64,000 bases of DNA. Source: Mannheimia granulomatis. GTDB lineage: Bacteria; Pseudomonadota; Gammaproteobacteria; Enterobacterales; Pasteurellaceae. This document shows positions 7,508-16,711 of the stretch, in pieces. The stretch is from the NCBI RefSeq assembly GCF_013377255.1, contig NZ_CP016614.1, forward strand, positions 1,620,501 to 1,684,500, written 5' to 3'. The translations under genes and the position numbers were made by a program. Position 1 is the stretch's first letter; each line of letters begins with the position of its first letter. Under the pieces are notes generated by a model that saw nothing but the letters and a program-made list of their open reading frames with translations, was not told where the DNA came from and searched no databases.

Positions 7508-9964
7508 TTACGCCTCTTTCTGAGTTTTTTTCTCAACTTCAATTTGCTCTGTTTTTTCCACTTCAAGTTTTACCATAGAACCTTGAATAGTTTGTTGAAC
7601 TTCAATTGAAATTAAGCTACATAGCAAACTTTCCGTTTCTTTAACTTTTTCAACAACCAAATTATCTGAAGCATCGAAATATCCTTGCTCTTTTAAGCTT
7701 GCACTAAAGGTTGAGAAAATTGCTTTATCAAAGAATTCCGGTGCGTTAATGCCGTGTAATACGGATAAACGCTGAGCAATCGAACTACTCTCTTTTTCCA
7801 AAGCACCTCGGCTGATTCCCGGCTGCTCGAGTAACACACTCAAGCTGATATAGTAGCGTTGTAAAATCTCACGCACGCCCGCAGAGTGCAGTTGTAGTGT
7901 ACGGATATGCGGACGGCTAATCATCAACATATCGCTTTCGTTTTTAATTACACCTTGGCGAACAAATTCTGCAATAATAGCTTCAATATGCTTGCTGACT
8001 TCCTCTTGTTTAAAATGTAGGAATAATTCAGCTTGTAAGAACGGATAAATTCGGTTTACTGCTTGAATTACCAAATCTTTTGAAATCGCTTCGTGGTGTA
8101 ACACCATACTTGCCACTAAAGCCGGCAATACAAACAGATGCTGAACATTGTTACGATAATAAGTCATCAGTACGGCTGATTCTCTATCTAAACGAATCAA
8201 CTCACCAAAACTATCTTTTTCAATGCAAACGCCTGAACGAGGCAATTGGATAACATGATTTAACATATCTTCCACAGACTCTTCGGGTAAAGTAACCTCT
8301 TTTGAATAAGGCACATTTCTAAATAACTGAACATAACTTTCCAGCTGTTCAATTACCTGCTCACGAGATAACGCACGCTGACGGGACGCTAATAAAGCAG
8401 AACCGACCAAGTTTTTCGCATTTACCGCTGCCGCCTTATTAATATTGACCATCACTTGGTTTGCGATGTTATCTACAGCCTCATTTAACCATTTAGGACG
8501 ATTATCCTCCGATGACTCTTTCCACTCAGGGAAATGTTGATTAAGGTAATTATTTACTTGAATCGGCTCACCAAAATTAACATAACCCTGCCCTAAATTT
8601 TTCAGTTTTTTAATCACACGCAACACCAAACCCGCATTCTCTTTCTCTTTGGCTGCACCGCGTAATTCTTTAGCGTAAGTATCTACTTCAAGCACATGCT
8701 CATAACCGATGTACACAGGCACAATGCTAAGCGGACGATTTAAACCACGCTGAAGAGCCTGTAAGGTCATCGACATCATACCTGTTTTTGGTTCTAACAA
8801 ACGTCCTGTACGAGAACGCCCCCCTTCGATGAAATACTCCACCGAATAACCGCGATAAAATAACTCTGCTAAATATTCACGGAAAATTGTAGAATACAGG
8901 CGATTTCCTTTAAAAGTACGACGAATAAAGAATGCTCCCCAGCTACGGAAAATCGGACCTGCCGGCCAGAAATTCAGATTAATACCGGCAGCAATATGTG
9001 GTGGAACTAAACCTTGATGATAAAGTAAATAAGATAAAAGCAAATAGTCCATGTGACTACGGTGACACGGCACATAAACAATCTCATGCCCTTCCAAGGC
9101 TAATTTACGTACACGATCAGCGTTTTTTACATTAATGCCTTGATATAATTTATTCCAAAGCCAACTTAACACACGATCTGCTACTCTTAAGCTCTCATGT
9201 TTTACATCTGCGGCAATTTCATTAATAATTTTTTCAGCTTCTTTACGCGCTTTTTCCGGAGAAGATTTTTTAGCTTCTTCTGCAATGGCGGCTTGAATCA
9301 CCTCAGAATTAAGGATTTTATTAAACATTGCCTCACGATTAGGCAAACGAGGTCCCATTGCAGAATAACGTAATTTAGCAAAGTGAATTTTAGCTACCCT
9401 TGCCACTTTTTGAGCAATTTTTTCATCCGCTCCATGCTCGGTAACCATATAACGCAAAGATACCGCCTGAGAAAAACGGACAAAATTATCACGCCCCGAC
9501 CAAATCATTGAAATAAAGCGTTGGAATGAGGTTAAAACCTGTAAATAGCGAGCATCTTCTTTACCCGGAGCTCGCCCCCATAACACAGAGACAGGCACTA
9601 TTTGCACATCTAACTCTTGATTTTCACGATGTAAATCTAAATAACGATAAAAAAGCGATTCTGTTTCGCTTTTTGCCCCCTTTGATTTAAAGAAACGGCG
9701 ACCTTCGTCTAAAAAGACAAAACGGGGTAAAGTCTGACCATCAATCATATTATCTTGCAATGGATCGGGTAAATTTAATGCCAAACAGTTTTTTTGTAAA
9801 ATCAATAAATCGGTTTGTGAGGTATATGGCAACACATAGACAATAGGTTGCTCAAGGTTGAGTGCCAATTCTCTTATAGGATCATTAGGAATAGCACGAG
9901 ACTTCACTAAAAGTGAAAGAGGTAAATTTAATAGGGTTCGATAACAATTTAATAAGCCAGACAT
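7508..9964 (-). CDS. plsB: Glycerol-3-phosphate 1-O-acyltransferase PlsB
   Basis: PlsB acylates sn-glycerol 3-phosphate at position 1 using acyl-CoA or acyl-ACP, the first step of membrane phospholipid synthesis at the inner membrane. The 818-residue protein is close to E. coli PlsB (807). The acyltransferase block I HRSHMD (HX4D) lies at about residue 300, followed by FFIRRTF, the substrate-binding FIEGGRSRTGR and block IV VPVYIGYE. The C-terminal ~35 residues are rich in K, E and Q, and the stop lies just before a USS at about 7497. It is divergent from lexA, as in E. coli, where plsB also lies next to lexA. Confidence 0.97.
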   Translation of the reverse strand: MSGLLNCYRTLLNLPLSLLVKSRAIPNDPIRELALNLEQPIVYVLPYTSQTDLLILQKNCLALNLPDPLQDNMIDGQTLPRFVFLDEGRRFFKSKGAKSETESLFYRYLDLHRENQELDVQIVPVSVLWGRAPGKEDARYLQVLTSFQRFISMIWSGRDNFVRFSQAVSLRYMVTEHGADEKIAQKVARVAKIHFAKLRYSAMGPRLPNREAMFNKILNSEVIQAAIAEEAKKSSPEKARKEAEKIINEIAADVKHESLRVADRVLSWLWNKLYQGINVKNADRVRKLALEGHEIVYVPCHRSHMDYLLLSYLLYHQGLVPPHIAAGINLNFWPAGPIFRSWGAFFIRRTFKGNRLYSTIFREYLAELFYRGYSVEYFIEGGRSRTGRLLEPKTGMMSMTLQALQRGLNRPLSIVPVYIGYEHVLEVDTYAKELRGAAKEKENAGLVLRVIKKLKNLGQGYVNFGEPIQVNNYLNQHFPEWKESSEDNRPKWLNEAVDNIANQVMVNINKAAAVNAKNLVGSALLASRQRALSREQVIEQLESYVQLFRNVPYSKEVTLPEESVEDMLNHVIQLPRSGVCIEKDSFGELIRLDRESAVLMTYYRNNVQHLFVLPALVASMVLHHEAISKDLVIQAVNRIYPFLQAELFLHFKQEEVSKHIEAIIAEFVRQGVIKNESDMLMISRPHIRTLQLHSAGVREILQRYYISLSVLLEQPGISRGALEKESSSIAQRLSVLHGINAPEFFDKAIFSTFSASLKEQGYFDASDNLVVEKVKETESLLCSLISIEVQQTIQGSMVKLEVEKTEQIEVEKKTQKEA

Positions 9965-10074
9965 ATTAATATCCCTTTAGAATAGTTATTTTTGGAGGTC
10001 TAACCTCTAAGACACACCATTCTACCATAATTTTTTACATAATTTTGTGAAATTATTAGTTACAAAACCAAAAA

Positions 10075-10094
10075 TACTGTATATACTATCAACA
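10075..10094 (+). promoter_or_regulatory. SOS box 1 (LexA operator) upstream of lexA
   Basis: TACTGTATATACTATCAACA matches the LexA consensus CTGT-N8-ACAG perfectly in the left half and partly in the right (TCAA in place of ACAG). It starts 22 bases before SOS box 2, similar to the paired operators of E. coli lexA. Confidence 0.6.
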
Positions 10095-10096
10095 TT

Positions 10097-10116
10097 TTCT
10101 GTATATAAAGCCAGTA
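10097..10116 (+). promoter_or_regulatory. SOS box 2 (LexA operator) overlapping the lexA leader
   Basis: CTGT at 10099-10102, an 8-base A/T-rich spacer and CCAG at 10111-10114 give one mismatch to CTGT-N8-ACAG, with flanking TT and TA. It ends 11 bases before the lexA ATG, so LexA binding here would block its own transcription. Confidence 0.78.
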
Positions 10117-10127
10117 AGGATATTCAA

Positions 10128-10763
10128 ATGCGTAAACATTTAACTGCTCGCCAACAAGAAATTTTTGATTTCGTAAAAAATCATATTGAAAAGACAGGAA
10201 TGCCTCCAACACGTGTGGAAATTGCGAGAGAAATAGGCTTTAAGTCACCCAACGCAGCAGAAGAGCATTTAAAAGCACTTGCCCGTAAAGGCTATATTGA
10301 GATGCTTTCAGGCACATCTCGAGGCATTCGTATTTTGGTTAATGATGAAGCTGAAGCAGCTAATGACGCAGATGAAGGCTTACCGCTTATTGGTAAAGTG
10401 GCTGCCGGCACCCCTATCTTAGCTGTTGAACACGTAGAAAATCATTATCCGGTAAACGGTGCGATGTTTAACCCGGCTGCTGACTATTTACTAAAAGTAA
10501 ACGGCAATTCCATGGAAAAAATCGGTATTTTGGATGGCGACTTATTAGCCGTTCATAAAACTAACTCGGCCCGTAACGGTCAAGTGGTTGTTGCCCGTGT
10601 TAATGATGAAGTCACCGTTAAACGCTTAGAGAAAAAAGGCGAATTAATCTATTTGCATCCTGAAAACGATGAGTTAAAGCCAATTGTGGTCAACCCAACC
10701 CAAGAATATATTGAGATTGAAGGCATTGCCGTGGGTGTTATTCGTAGCAATGCTTGGATGTAG
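10128..10763 (+). CDS. lexA: SOS response repressor LexA
   Basis: LexA represses DNA damage genes and cleaves itself when bound to RecA filaments. The 211-residue protein starts MRKHLTARQQEIFDFV. The winged helix DNA-binding domain covers residues 1-70, the self-cleavage bond is Ala93-Gly94 (VAAGTP), and the catalytic pair is Ser128 (GNSME) and Lys165 (TVKRLE). The frame is open upstream to 10047, but that extension covers both SOS boxes and lacks homology, so ATG 10128, preceded by AAGGA, is preferred. It is divergent from plsB. Confidence 0.97.
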   Translation: MRKHLTARQQEIFDFVKNHIEKTGMPPTRVEIAREIGFKSPNAAEEHLKALARKGYIEMLSGTSRGIRILVNDEAEAANDADEGLPLIGKVAAGTPILAVEHVENHYPVNGAMFNPAADYLLKVNGNSMEKIGILDGDLLAVHKTNSARNGQVVVARVNDEVTVKRLEKKGELIYLHPENDELKPIVVNPTQEYIEIEGIAVGVIRSNAWM

Positions 10764-10816
10764 AATATTATTAGGGTTAAAATGAATCCTCCCTACTACA
10801 GCCGATAATATCGAAA

Positions 10817-10838
10817 AGGGCGAATATTGATTCGCCCT
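10817..10838. repeat. Palindromic repeat after lexA
   Basis: AGGGCGAAT, loop ATTG, ATTCGCCCT, a perfect 9 bp stem followed by AC. Related palindromes are found at 59881-59900, 61022-61040 and 61087-61107, so this is a dispersed short palindromic repeat, possibly acting as a terminator for lexA. Confidence 0.6.
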
Positions 10839-10889
10839 ACAAATTGCAAAAAAATAATAGAATTTGACCGCTTGTATCCTTTCTTCTCT

Positions 10890-11582
10890 ATGAAAAATTC
10901 GCCTCAGCTTGCCAGCTTTTCTCATACTGAACAGGAATTGCTAACCAAAGCACAATGGTTGGCAGGCTTTACCTTAGGTGAAATTGCCGAAATGTTGAAT
11001 ATGCCTATACCCATGGATTTAAAACGAGATAAAGGCTGGGTGGGTATGTTAATTGAAACGGCATTAGGTGCAAAAGCCGGTAGTAAAGCCGAACAAGATT
11101 TTGCACACCTTGGTATTGAACTTAAAACTATTCCTGTTAATGAAAAAGGCTTGCCTTTAGAAACAACCTTTGTCAGCCTTGCGCCACTAACACAGAATAA
11201 TGGCATTACTTGGCAAAGTTGCCATGTTCGACATAAACTCTCTCGTGTTTTATGGATTCCGGTTGAAGGTAAACGCACAATTCCACTCTACCAACGCCAT
11301 ATAGGGCAGCCGATTTTATGGTCGCCTTCCGTTGAGCAAGAATATCGTCTGCAACAGGATTGGGAAGAGCTTATGGAAATGATTGTGTTAGGTAAGCTTA
11401 ATGAAATTAACGCTACACTTGGAGAGGTATTGCAGCTTCGCCCAAAAGGTAGGAATAGCCACTCACTTGCCCCCGCGATCAATAATAAAGGTGAGCTGGT
11501 GCAATCTCTGCCTTTAGGCTTTTATTTACGCAAACAATTTACGGCTGAAATTTTACAAAACTTTTTGCATTACCCCCTTTAA
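10890..11582 (+). CDS. mutH: DNA mismatch repair endonuclease MutH
   Basis: MutH nicks the unmethylated strand at hemimethylated GATC sites during MutS/MutL-directed mismatch repair. The 230-residue product carries the catalytic triad Asp70, Glu77 and Lys79 (D70FAHLGIE77LK79), at the same positions as in E. coli MutH. The start is ATG 10890 (MKNSPQLASF); an upstream TTG at 10827 in the same frame would translate the palindromic repeat and a USS. No clear ribosome binding site precedes the ATG. It is followed by a ygdQ-like gene, as in E. coli. Confidence 0.96.
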   Translation: MKNSPQLASFSHTEQELLTKAQWLAGFTLGEIAEMLNMPIPMDLKRDKGWVGMLIETALGAKAGSKAEQDFAHLGIELKTIPVNEKGLPLETTFVSLAPLTQNNGITWQSCHVRHKLSRVLWIPVEGKRTIPLYQRHIGQPILWSPSVEQEYRLQQDWEELMEMIVLGKLNEINATLGEVLQLRPKGRNSHSLAPAINNKGELVQSLPLGFYLRKQFTAEILQNFLHYPL

Positions 11583-11665
11583 ATTTTGCTCAACTCTCTA
11601 TATGATGTCCTCCTTTTTTGGATAGAAAAAAACAATTAATCCCCCTATTTTTTGAAGGATATTTT

Positions 11666-12397
11666 ATGTTTGATTGGATTGCAAACCCCGAAGCCTGGAT
11701 CGCACTTTTAACCTTAACCGGGCTTGAAATCGTGTTAGGTATCGATAATATTATTGTAATTAGTATTTTGGTTTCTCGCCTACCAGTACATCAACGCCAA
11801 TCTGCACGTATTATTGGCTTGGCTCTTGCGATGGGAACCCGCATCCTGCTATTACTTTCGTTCGCTTGGATGATGCGCTTGGTCGATCCTCTCTTTAACG
11901 TTGCAGGCAATGAAATTTCTGGACGTGATCTGATTTTATTACTCGGCGGTATTTTCCTTATCGTAAAAAGTGCAATGGAATTAAAAGAATCTATCGCTGC
12001 CGAATCCCATGAAGAAAACCAAGCAACTAGTAAAACAGCAAGCTTTTTCATGATTTTAACTCAAATTGCCATTTTTGATGTTGTATTCTCGCTTGATTCT
12101 GTGATTACGGCTGTTGCAATGGCAAAAGATATTCCGGTTATGGTAATCGCGATTGTGATTGCAGTGGCAGTGATGATGTTAGCAGCAAAAAGCATTGGCG
12201 ATTTCGTAGATAATAATCCAACTATCAAAAACTTAGCACTCGCCTTCTTGATTTTAATCGGTATCGTATTAATTGCCGAAGGTTTCGATATTCACATACC
12301 AAAAGCAGCTGTTTACACCGCAATGGGCTTCTCCGTGATTGTGGAAATGCTCAACATAAAGATGCGTAGCAATCAAGAAAAGCTTGAACAAGTATAA
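11666..12397 (+). CDS. TerC/YgdQ family integral membrane protein
   Basis: A 243-residue inner-membrane protein with about seven hydrophobic segments. It has the TerC family signatures GLEIVLGIDNIIVIS and FDVVFSLDSVITAV, in which the acidic residues within the membrane are thought to bind metal. It most resembles E. coli YgdQ, which also lies directly downstream of mutH. TerC-like proteins have been linked to metal (manganese) export, but the substrate here is not known. The start is ATG 11666, after GAAGGA; an upstream in-frame ATG at 11618 lacks homology. Confidence 0.9.
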   Translation: MFDWIANPEAWIALLTLTGLEIVLGIDNIIVISILVSRLPVHQRQSARIIGLALAMGTRILLLLSFAWMMRLVDPLFNVAGNEISGRDLILLLGGIFLIVKSAMELKESIAAESHEENQATSKTASFFMILTQIAIFDVVFSLDSVITAVAMAKDIPVMVIAIVIAVAVMMLAAKSIGDFVDNNPTIKNLALAFLILIGIVLIAEGFDIHIPKAAVYTAMGFSVIVEMLNIKMRSNQEKLEQV

Positions 12398-12414
12398 TTG
12401 CTTATCCTTTTAAC

Positions 12415-12442
12415 AGCCCTTGATGAAAATCAAGGGCTTTTT
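12415..12442 (+). terminator. Terminator after the ygdQ-like gene
   Basis: AGCCCTTGAT (12415-12424), loop GAAA, ATCAAGGGCT (12429-12438), then T. A perfect 10 bp stem with a stable tetraloop. A USS (ACAAGCGGTCG) follows at about 12461. Confidence 0.92.
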
Positions 12443-12510
12443 AATGTACAATACCCCTAACAAGCGGTCGTTTTACCCAATTTTTTTACAAATTATTCTA
12501 ACTCAAAATT

Positions 12511-13548
12511 ATGTTACTGATTGATATTAAAGATAAAGAACTTACCCAAGAAGAAGTGGAAATGTTAGAACATCCTCTGGTTTCAGGGCTGATTTTATTT
12601 ACCCGTAATTTTTATGATAAAGCCCAAATGCAAGCATTAGTGAAAGACATTCGCCAAAGGGTGAAAAAGCCACTGTTGATTACAGTCGATCAAGAAGGCG
12701 GACGTGTGCAACGTTTCCGTGAAGGGTTTACCAAATTACCGGCAATGCAATCTTTCAAACAACTTGCCACAACCGAAGCCGAAGCTACCCAAATCGCAAA
12801 AGAATCAGGCTGGCTAATGGCTGCTGAAATGTTTGCATTAGACATTGATTTAAGTTTTGCCCCCGTATTGGATTTAGGCCATGAATGCAAAGCAATTGGC
12901 GACCGTTCATTTGGGCAAGATCCCAGTGCAATTTTACCGATAGCTGAGGCTTTCATCGATGGCATGATTGAAATAGGCATGGCGACCACAGGTAAGCACT
13001 TCCCCGGTCACGGGCATGTATTAGCCGATTCACATTTAGAAACCCCTTTTGATGATCGTCCACGAGAAATGATTTTTGAGCACGATATCCAACCATTCAA
13101 ACAGCTTATTTCTAAAGGTAAGCTTTCCGCAATTATGCCTGCACACGTAGTTTATACCCAATGTGATAGCCAGCCTGCAAGCGGCTCAATCTATTGGTTA
13201 AAAGAAGTGCTACGTAAACAATTAAATTTCAACGGTGTAATTTTCTCAGACGATTTAGGCATGAAAGGTGCCGGTTTTATGGGGAATTTCGTAGAACGTT
13301 CGGAAAAAGCTATTCAAGCAGGTTGTGATTTACTCTTACTTTGCAATGAACCGGGTGGCGTTGTTCAAGTATTAGATAGCTTGAAATATCAACCAACCCA
13401 AGCTCAAAAAGAACGTCATTTATCATTGATGAAACGTAAAACAATCAGTTGGCAAGAGCTGGAAAATAGCTCCCGCTACAAGCGAGCACAACTTGAGCTA
13501 ACCACCTTACAAAACAAATGGTTAGAGTGGAAAGAAGCCAATGCCTAA
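12511..13548 (+). CDS. nagZ: Beta-N-acetylhexosaminidase NagZ
   Basis: NagZ is a cytoplasmic family 3 glycosidase that removes N-acetylglucosamine from anhydro-muropeptides in cell-wall recycling. The 345-residue protein shows KHFPGHG (162-168), the catalytic dyad His175 in DSHLETP, and FSDDLGM (Asp247/Asp248). The length is close to E. coli NagZ (341). There is no obvious Shine-Dalgarno before ATG 12511. The last codons overlap the start of rlmC by 8 bases, implying translational coupling. AmiB, the TsaE neighbour at 33981, acts on the same wall polymer. Confidence 0.96.
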   Translation: MLLIDIKDKELTQEEVEMLEHPLVSGLILFTRNFYDKAQMQALVKDIRQRVKKPLLITVDQEGGRVQRFREGFTKLPAMQSFKQLATTEAEATQIAKESGWLMAAEMFALDIDLSFAPVLDLGHECKAIGDRSFGQDPSAILPIAEAFIDGMIEIGMATTGKHFPGHGHVLADSHLETPFDDRPREMIFEHDIQPFKQLISKGKLSAIMPAHVVYTQCDSQPASGSIYWLKEVLRKQLNFNGVIFSDDLGMKGAGFMGNFVERSEKAIQAGCDLLLLCNEPGGVVQVLDSLKYQPTQAQKERHLSLMKRKTISWQELENSSRYKRAQLELTTLQNKWLEWKEANA

Positions 13549-14719
13549 TATGTTGCAATGTTCTCATTTTGAACGTGGTAATTGTACTTCTTGCCAATGG
13601 CTTGAAAAGCCTTATAGCACTCAATTATCCGATAAATTAGCTGATCTCAAGCGGTTAATTTCACCTTTTATTTTGCAAAATAAAACGGAAATATTACCGC
13701 TTGTCTCCTCTCCTCTTTCTCATTTTCGCAATAAAGCCAAAATGATAGTTTCCGGCAGTGTGGAACGTCCGATTCTCGGTATTTTAAAAGATCAAAATGA
13801 TGTGCAAAGCGGCATTGATTTAACCGACTGCTCACTCTACCCTACTTCATTTACGACACTATTTCCCATTCTGAAAGACTTTATCGCCCGAGCAGGCTTG
13901 GTGCCGTATAACATTGCGAAGAAAAAAGGTGAGCTGAAATATATTCTGATTACCGAAAGCCAATATAATCAATCACTTATGTTACGCTTTGTGGTAAGAA
14001 GCGAAACCAAACGAGCATTAGTCGAACGAGAGCTGCCAAAGCTGTTGGAAAAGTTGCCTACAAACTCAGTGGTGAGCCTTAATATTCAGCCCCAACACGC
14101 AGCTTTACTCGAGGGCGAAAAGGAAATTTTTCTTACTGAACAGAAAGTGATTAAAGAATATTTCAACGGAGTACCGCTGTTTATTCGTCCACAAGGCTTT
14201 TTTCAGACTAATCCACAAGTTGCCAGTGAACTTTATCGGACAGCACAAACATGGATTAAAGATTTGCCCATTGGAAAATTTTGGGATCTTTTCTGCGGTG
14301 TCGGCGGCTTTGGCTTACATTGTGCCAATACCTTGGCTTGTCAAAATCCTAATGTGGAATTAACCGGCATTGAGATTTCAGCTTCAGCTATTGAAAGTGC
14401 AACTAAATCAGCAAACGAACTTGGCTTAAATAAAGTAAAATTCGCCTCACTAGATTCAGCTCAATTTGCGTTAAATGAAACCGGCTCAACGCCAGATTTA
14501 GTGATTGTCAATCCACCTCGCCGAGGTATTGGCAAACCGTTAGCAGAATTTCTTGATCAGCTCGGCTCGCCCTATTTGATTTATTCAAGTTGTAATGCTA
14601 ATTCAATGGCAAAAGACTTTGAATCACTGACCAATTATGAATTACACAAAGTACAACTTTTTGATATGTTTCCGCATACTGCACACTACGAAACCTTGGC
14701 GTTTTTAGTCAAAAAGTAA
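13541..14719 (+). CDS. rlmC: 23S rRNA (uracil(747)-C(5))-methyltransferase RlmC
   Basis: RlmC (RumB) uses S-adenosylmethionine to methylate U747 of 23S rRNA. The 392-residue sequence has an N-terminal cysteine cluster (C..CTSCQW) for a 4Fe-4S cluster, the SAM-binding DLFCGVGGFGLH, and the catalytic motifs NPPRRGIGK and SSCNANSMAKD. It follows the E. coli protein closely throughout. Start MPNM at 13541 overlaps nagZ; a second ATG at 13550 is possible. Two USS-like copies lie inside the coding sequence (about 13647 and 13698). Confidence 0.95.
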   Translation: MPNMLQCSHFERGNCTSCQWLEKPYSTQLSDKLADLKRLISPFILQNKTEILPLVSSPLSHFRNKAKMIVSGSVERPILGILKDQNDVQSGIDLTDCSLYPTSFTTLFPILKDFIARAGLVPYNIAKKKGELKYILITESQYNQSLMLRFVVRSETKRALVERELPKLLEKLPTNSVVSLNIQPQHAALLEGEKEIFLTEQKVIKEYFNGVPLFIRPQGFFQTNPQVASELYRTAQTWIKDLPIGKFWDLFCGVGGFGLHCANTLACQNPNVELTGIEISASAIESATKSANELGLNKVKFASLDSAQFALNETGSTPDLVIVNPPRRGIGKPLAEFLDQLGSPYLIYSSCNANSMAKDFESLTNYELHKVQLFDMFPHTAHYETLAFLVKK

Positions 14720-14740
14720 GCATTACAAGGGGTCAATTTT

Positions 14741-14769
14741 TTGCCGTTTTTTGCAAATATTGCTATAAT
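14741..14769 (+). promoter_or_regulatory. Strong sigma-70 promoter of eno with extended -10
   Basis: TTGCCG (14741-14746), a 17-base spacer and TATAAT (14764-14769), the last preceded by TG one base upstream (TGCTATAAT). This is close to the ideal promoter and suits a highly expressed glycolytic gene. It predicts a leader of about 130 bases before eno. Confidence 0.75.
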
Positions 14770-14909
14770 CTTAGCGAATATCGTCTTAGATCAAATTAGT
14801 GATAAATTATTTGTCGGAATTGCGGTTTTTAAAAGACAAAAGCAGAAAATCGCTTTAATATATATCTATTCTTTTTTTCTATTAACTCTCACATTAGAGG
14901 ATATCAACA

Positions 14910-16220
14910 ATGGCAAAAATTGTTAAAGTAATCGGTCGTGAAATCATCGACTCTCGTGGTAACCCAACTGTTGAAGCAGAAGTTCACTTAGAAGGTGGCT
15001 TTGTTGGTTTAGCAGCTGCTCCATCTGGTGCTTCTACCGGTTCACGTGAAGCATTAGAATTACGTGATGGCGATAAAGGTCGTTTCTTAGGTAAAGGCGT
15101 ATTAAAAGCGGTTTCAGCAGTAAACAACGAAATTGCAAATGCACTTGTAGGTAAAGAAGGTACTGCACAAGCAGAAATCGACCAAATCATGATCGATTTA
15201 GACGGTACAGAAAACAAATCTAAATTCGGTGCAAACGCAATCTTAGCCGTTTCTTTAGCAACCGCTAAAGCGGCAGCGGCATCTAAAGGTTTACCTCTTT
15301 ATGCTTACATCGCTGAATTAAACGGTACTCCGGGCGTTTACTCTATGCCGTTACCGATGATGAACATCATCAACGGTGGTGAACACGCAGATAACAACGT
15401 TGATATTCAAGAATTTATGATTCAACCGGTTGGTGCATCAACATTAAAAGAAGCATTACGCATTGGTGCAGAAGTATTCCACAATCTTGCAAAAGTATTA
15501 AAAGCAAAAGGCTTAAATACTGCGGTAGGTGACGAAGGTGGTTTCGCACCAAACTTAGCGTCTAATGCTGATGCATTAGCATGTATTAAAGAAGCGGTAG
15601 AAAAAGCGGGTTATGTGTTAGGTAAAGATGTAACTTTAGCAATGGACTGTGCATCTTCTGAGTTCTATGATAAAGAACGTAACGTGTACGATATGAAAGG
15701 CGAAGGCAAAACCTTCACTTCACAAGAATTCACTCATTACTTAGAAGGCTTATGCAAAGAGTACCCAATCGTGTCTATCGAAGACGGTCAAGACGAGTCT
15801 GACTGGGAAGGTTTCGCATACCAAACTAAAGTATTAGGCGACAAGGTTCAATTAGTAGGTGATGACTTATTCGTAACCAACACCAAAATCTTGGCTCGTG
15901 GTATCGAAAACGGCATCGCAAACTCTATCTTAATCAAATTCAACCAAATCGGTTCATTAACTGAAACCTTAGCAGCGATTAAGATGGCGAAAGATGCAGG
16001 TTACACCGCAGTCATCTCTCACCGCTCAGGCGAAACTGAAGATGCGACCATTGCAGATTTAGCAGTTGGTACAGCAGCAGGTCAAATCAAAACCGGTTCT
16101 ATGAGCCGTTCTGACCGTGTAGCGAAATACAACCAATTAATCCGTATCGAAGAAGCGTTAGAACGTGCTGGCACACCGGCTCCGTTCAACGGTCGTCGTG
16201 AGATTAAAGGTCAAGCGTAA
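14910..16220 (+). CDS. eno: Enolase (phosphopyruvate hydratase)
   Basis: Enolase interconverts 2-phosphoglycerate and phosphoenolpyruvate in glycolysis, and in proteobacteria also sits in the RNase E degradosome. The 436-residue protein has the expected length. Visible motifs are the N-terminal GASTGSREALELRD, VGDEGGFAPN, the metal site MDCASSEFYD and SIEDGQDESDW, and the signature ILIKFNQIGSLTET followed by SHRSGETED. Codon use is strongly biased, as in highly expressed genes. ATTAGAGGATATCAACAATG gives a good ribosome binding site. It is monocistronic, between the strong promoter at 14741 and a perfect terminator. Confidence 0.98.
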   Translation: MAKIVKVIGREIIDSRGNPTVEAEVHLEGGFVGLAAAPSGASTGSREALELRDGDKGRFLGKGVLKAVSAVNNEIANALVGKEGTAQAEIDQIMIDLDGTENKSKFGANAILAVSLATAKAAAASKGLPLYAYIAELNGTPGVYSMPLPMMNIINGGEHADNNVDIQEFMIQPVGASTLKEALRIGAEVFHNLAKVLKAKGLNTAVGDEGGFAPNLASNADALACIKEAVEKAGYVLGKDVTLAMDCASSEFYDKERNVYDMKGEGKTFTSQEFTHYLEGLCKEYPIVSIEDGQDESDWEGFAYQTKVLGDKVQLVGDDLFVTNTKILARGIENGIANSILIKFNQIGSLTETLAAIKMAKDAGYTAVISHRSGETEDATIADLAVGTAAGQIKTGSMSRSDRVAKYNQLIRIEEALERAGTPAPFNGRREIKGQA

Positions 16221-16239
16221 TTGCTGATATAAAATTGCA

Positions 16240-16268
16240 AATGCCACTGAGAAATCAGTGGCATTTTT
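16240..16268 (+). terminator. Terminator after eno
   Basis: AATGCCACTGA (16240-16250), loop GAAA, TCAGTGGCATT (16255-16265), then T. Perfect 11 bp stem. Confidence 0.93.
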
Positions 16269-16286
16269 CTATATAAGGATAACTCA

Positions 16287-16703
16287 ATGCTCTACTCTGT
16301 TTTAACCGATCACATTTTACTCAATGAACCTTACCGCAATGGGGCTCATTCCACTCAGCATGAACATTTGGTGGTGATGTTTGAAATTGATGAAGAAACC
16401 GGCTATTTTTATGCAATGGATTTACACCAAACCGAACAGCCGGTGGTAGATAGCTTATTTGTTTTTAGCATTAGTGATATTGAACAAAACTCGCTACACG
16501 AGCCACGCCGAGTAGAAATTTGTTGGGACGAAAGCGGTTATCAAGCCTTCTTGCTGATCAACGGCTACCCGCACGCGGTGTTTGATTTCCGTCAATTTGT
16601 TGGCTATAACCACAGCAAATTCCCTCACCCGGAACTTGGCAGTATGTGGGTGCATAAAGAAACCACGAAAGAATTAGTTGAGAAATGGTTAAGCAATAGC
16701 TAA
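16287..16703 (+). CDS. Conserved hypothetical protein next to eno
   Basis: A 138-residue soluble protein without signal peptide or membrane segment. It is acidic and rich in aromatic and histidine residues (HSTQHEHLVVMFEIDEETGYFYAMD, INGYPHAVFDFRQFVGYNHSKFPHPE). It may belong to the DUF2251 group of small proteins, but I am not sure. AAGGATAACTCA gives a ribosome binding site before ATG 16287. The eno terminator ends just before it, so its expression may rely on read-through or on a promoter I cannot see. No function is assigned. Confidence 0.7.
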   Translation: MLYSVLTDHILLNEPYRNGAHSTQHEHLVVMFEIDEETGYFYAMDLHQTEQPVVDSLFVFSISDIEQNSLHEPRRVEICWDESGYQAFLLINGYPHAVFDFRQFVGYNHSKFPHPELGSMWVHKETTKELVEKWLSNS

Positions 16704-16711
16704 AACTATAA

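Noticed and set aside
10047..10127. N-terminal extension of lexA by 27 codons
   Set aside because: It translates through both SOS boxes and has no homology; ATG 10128 has a ribosome binding site and matches the LexA N-terminus.
14741..14926. Short open frame of 61 codons upstream of eno
   Set aside because: It covers the eno promoter and leader; the -10 element lies within it.
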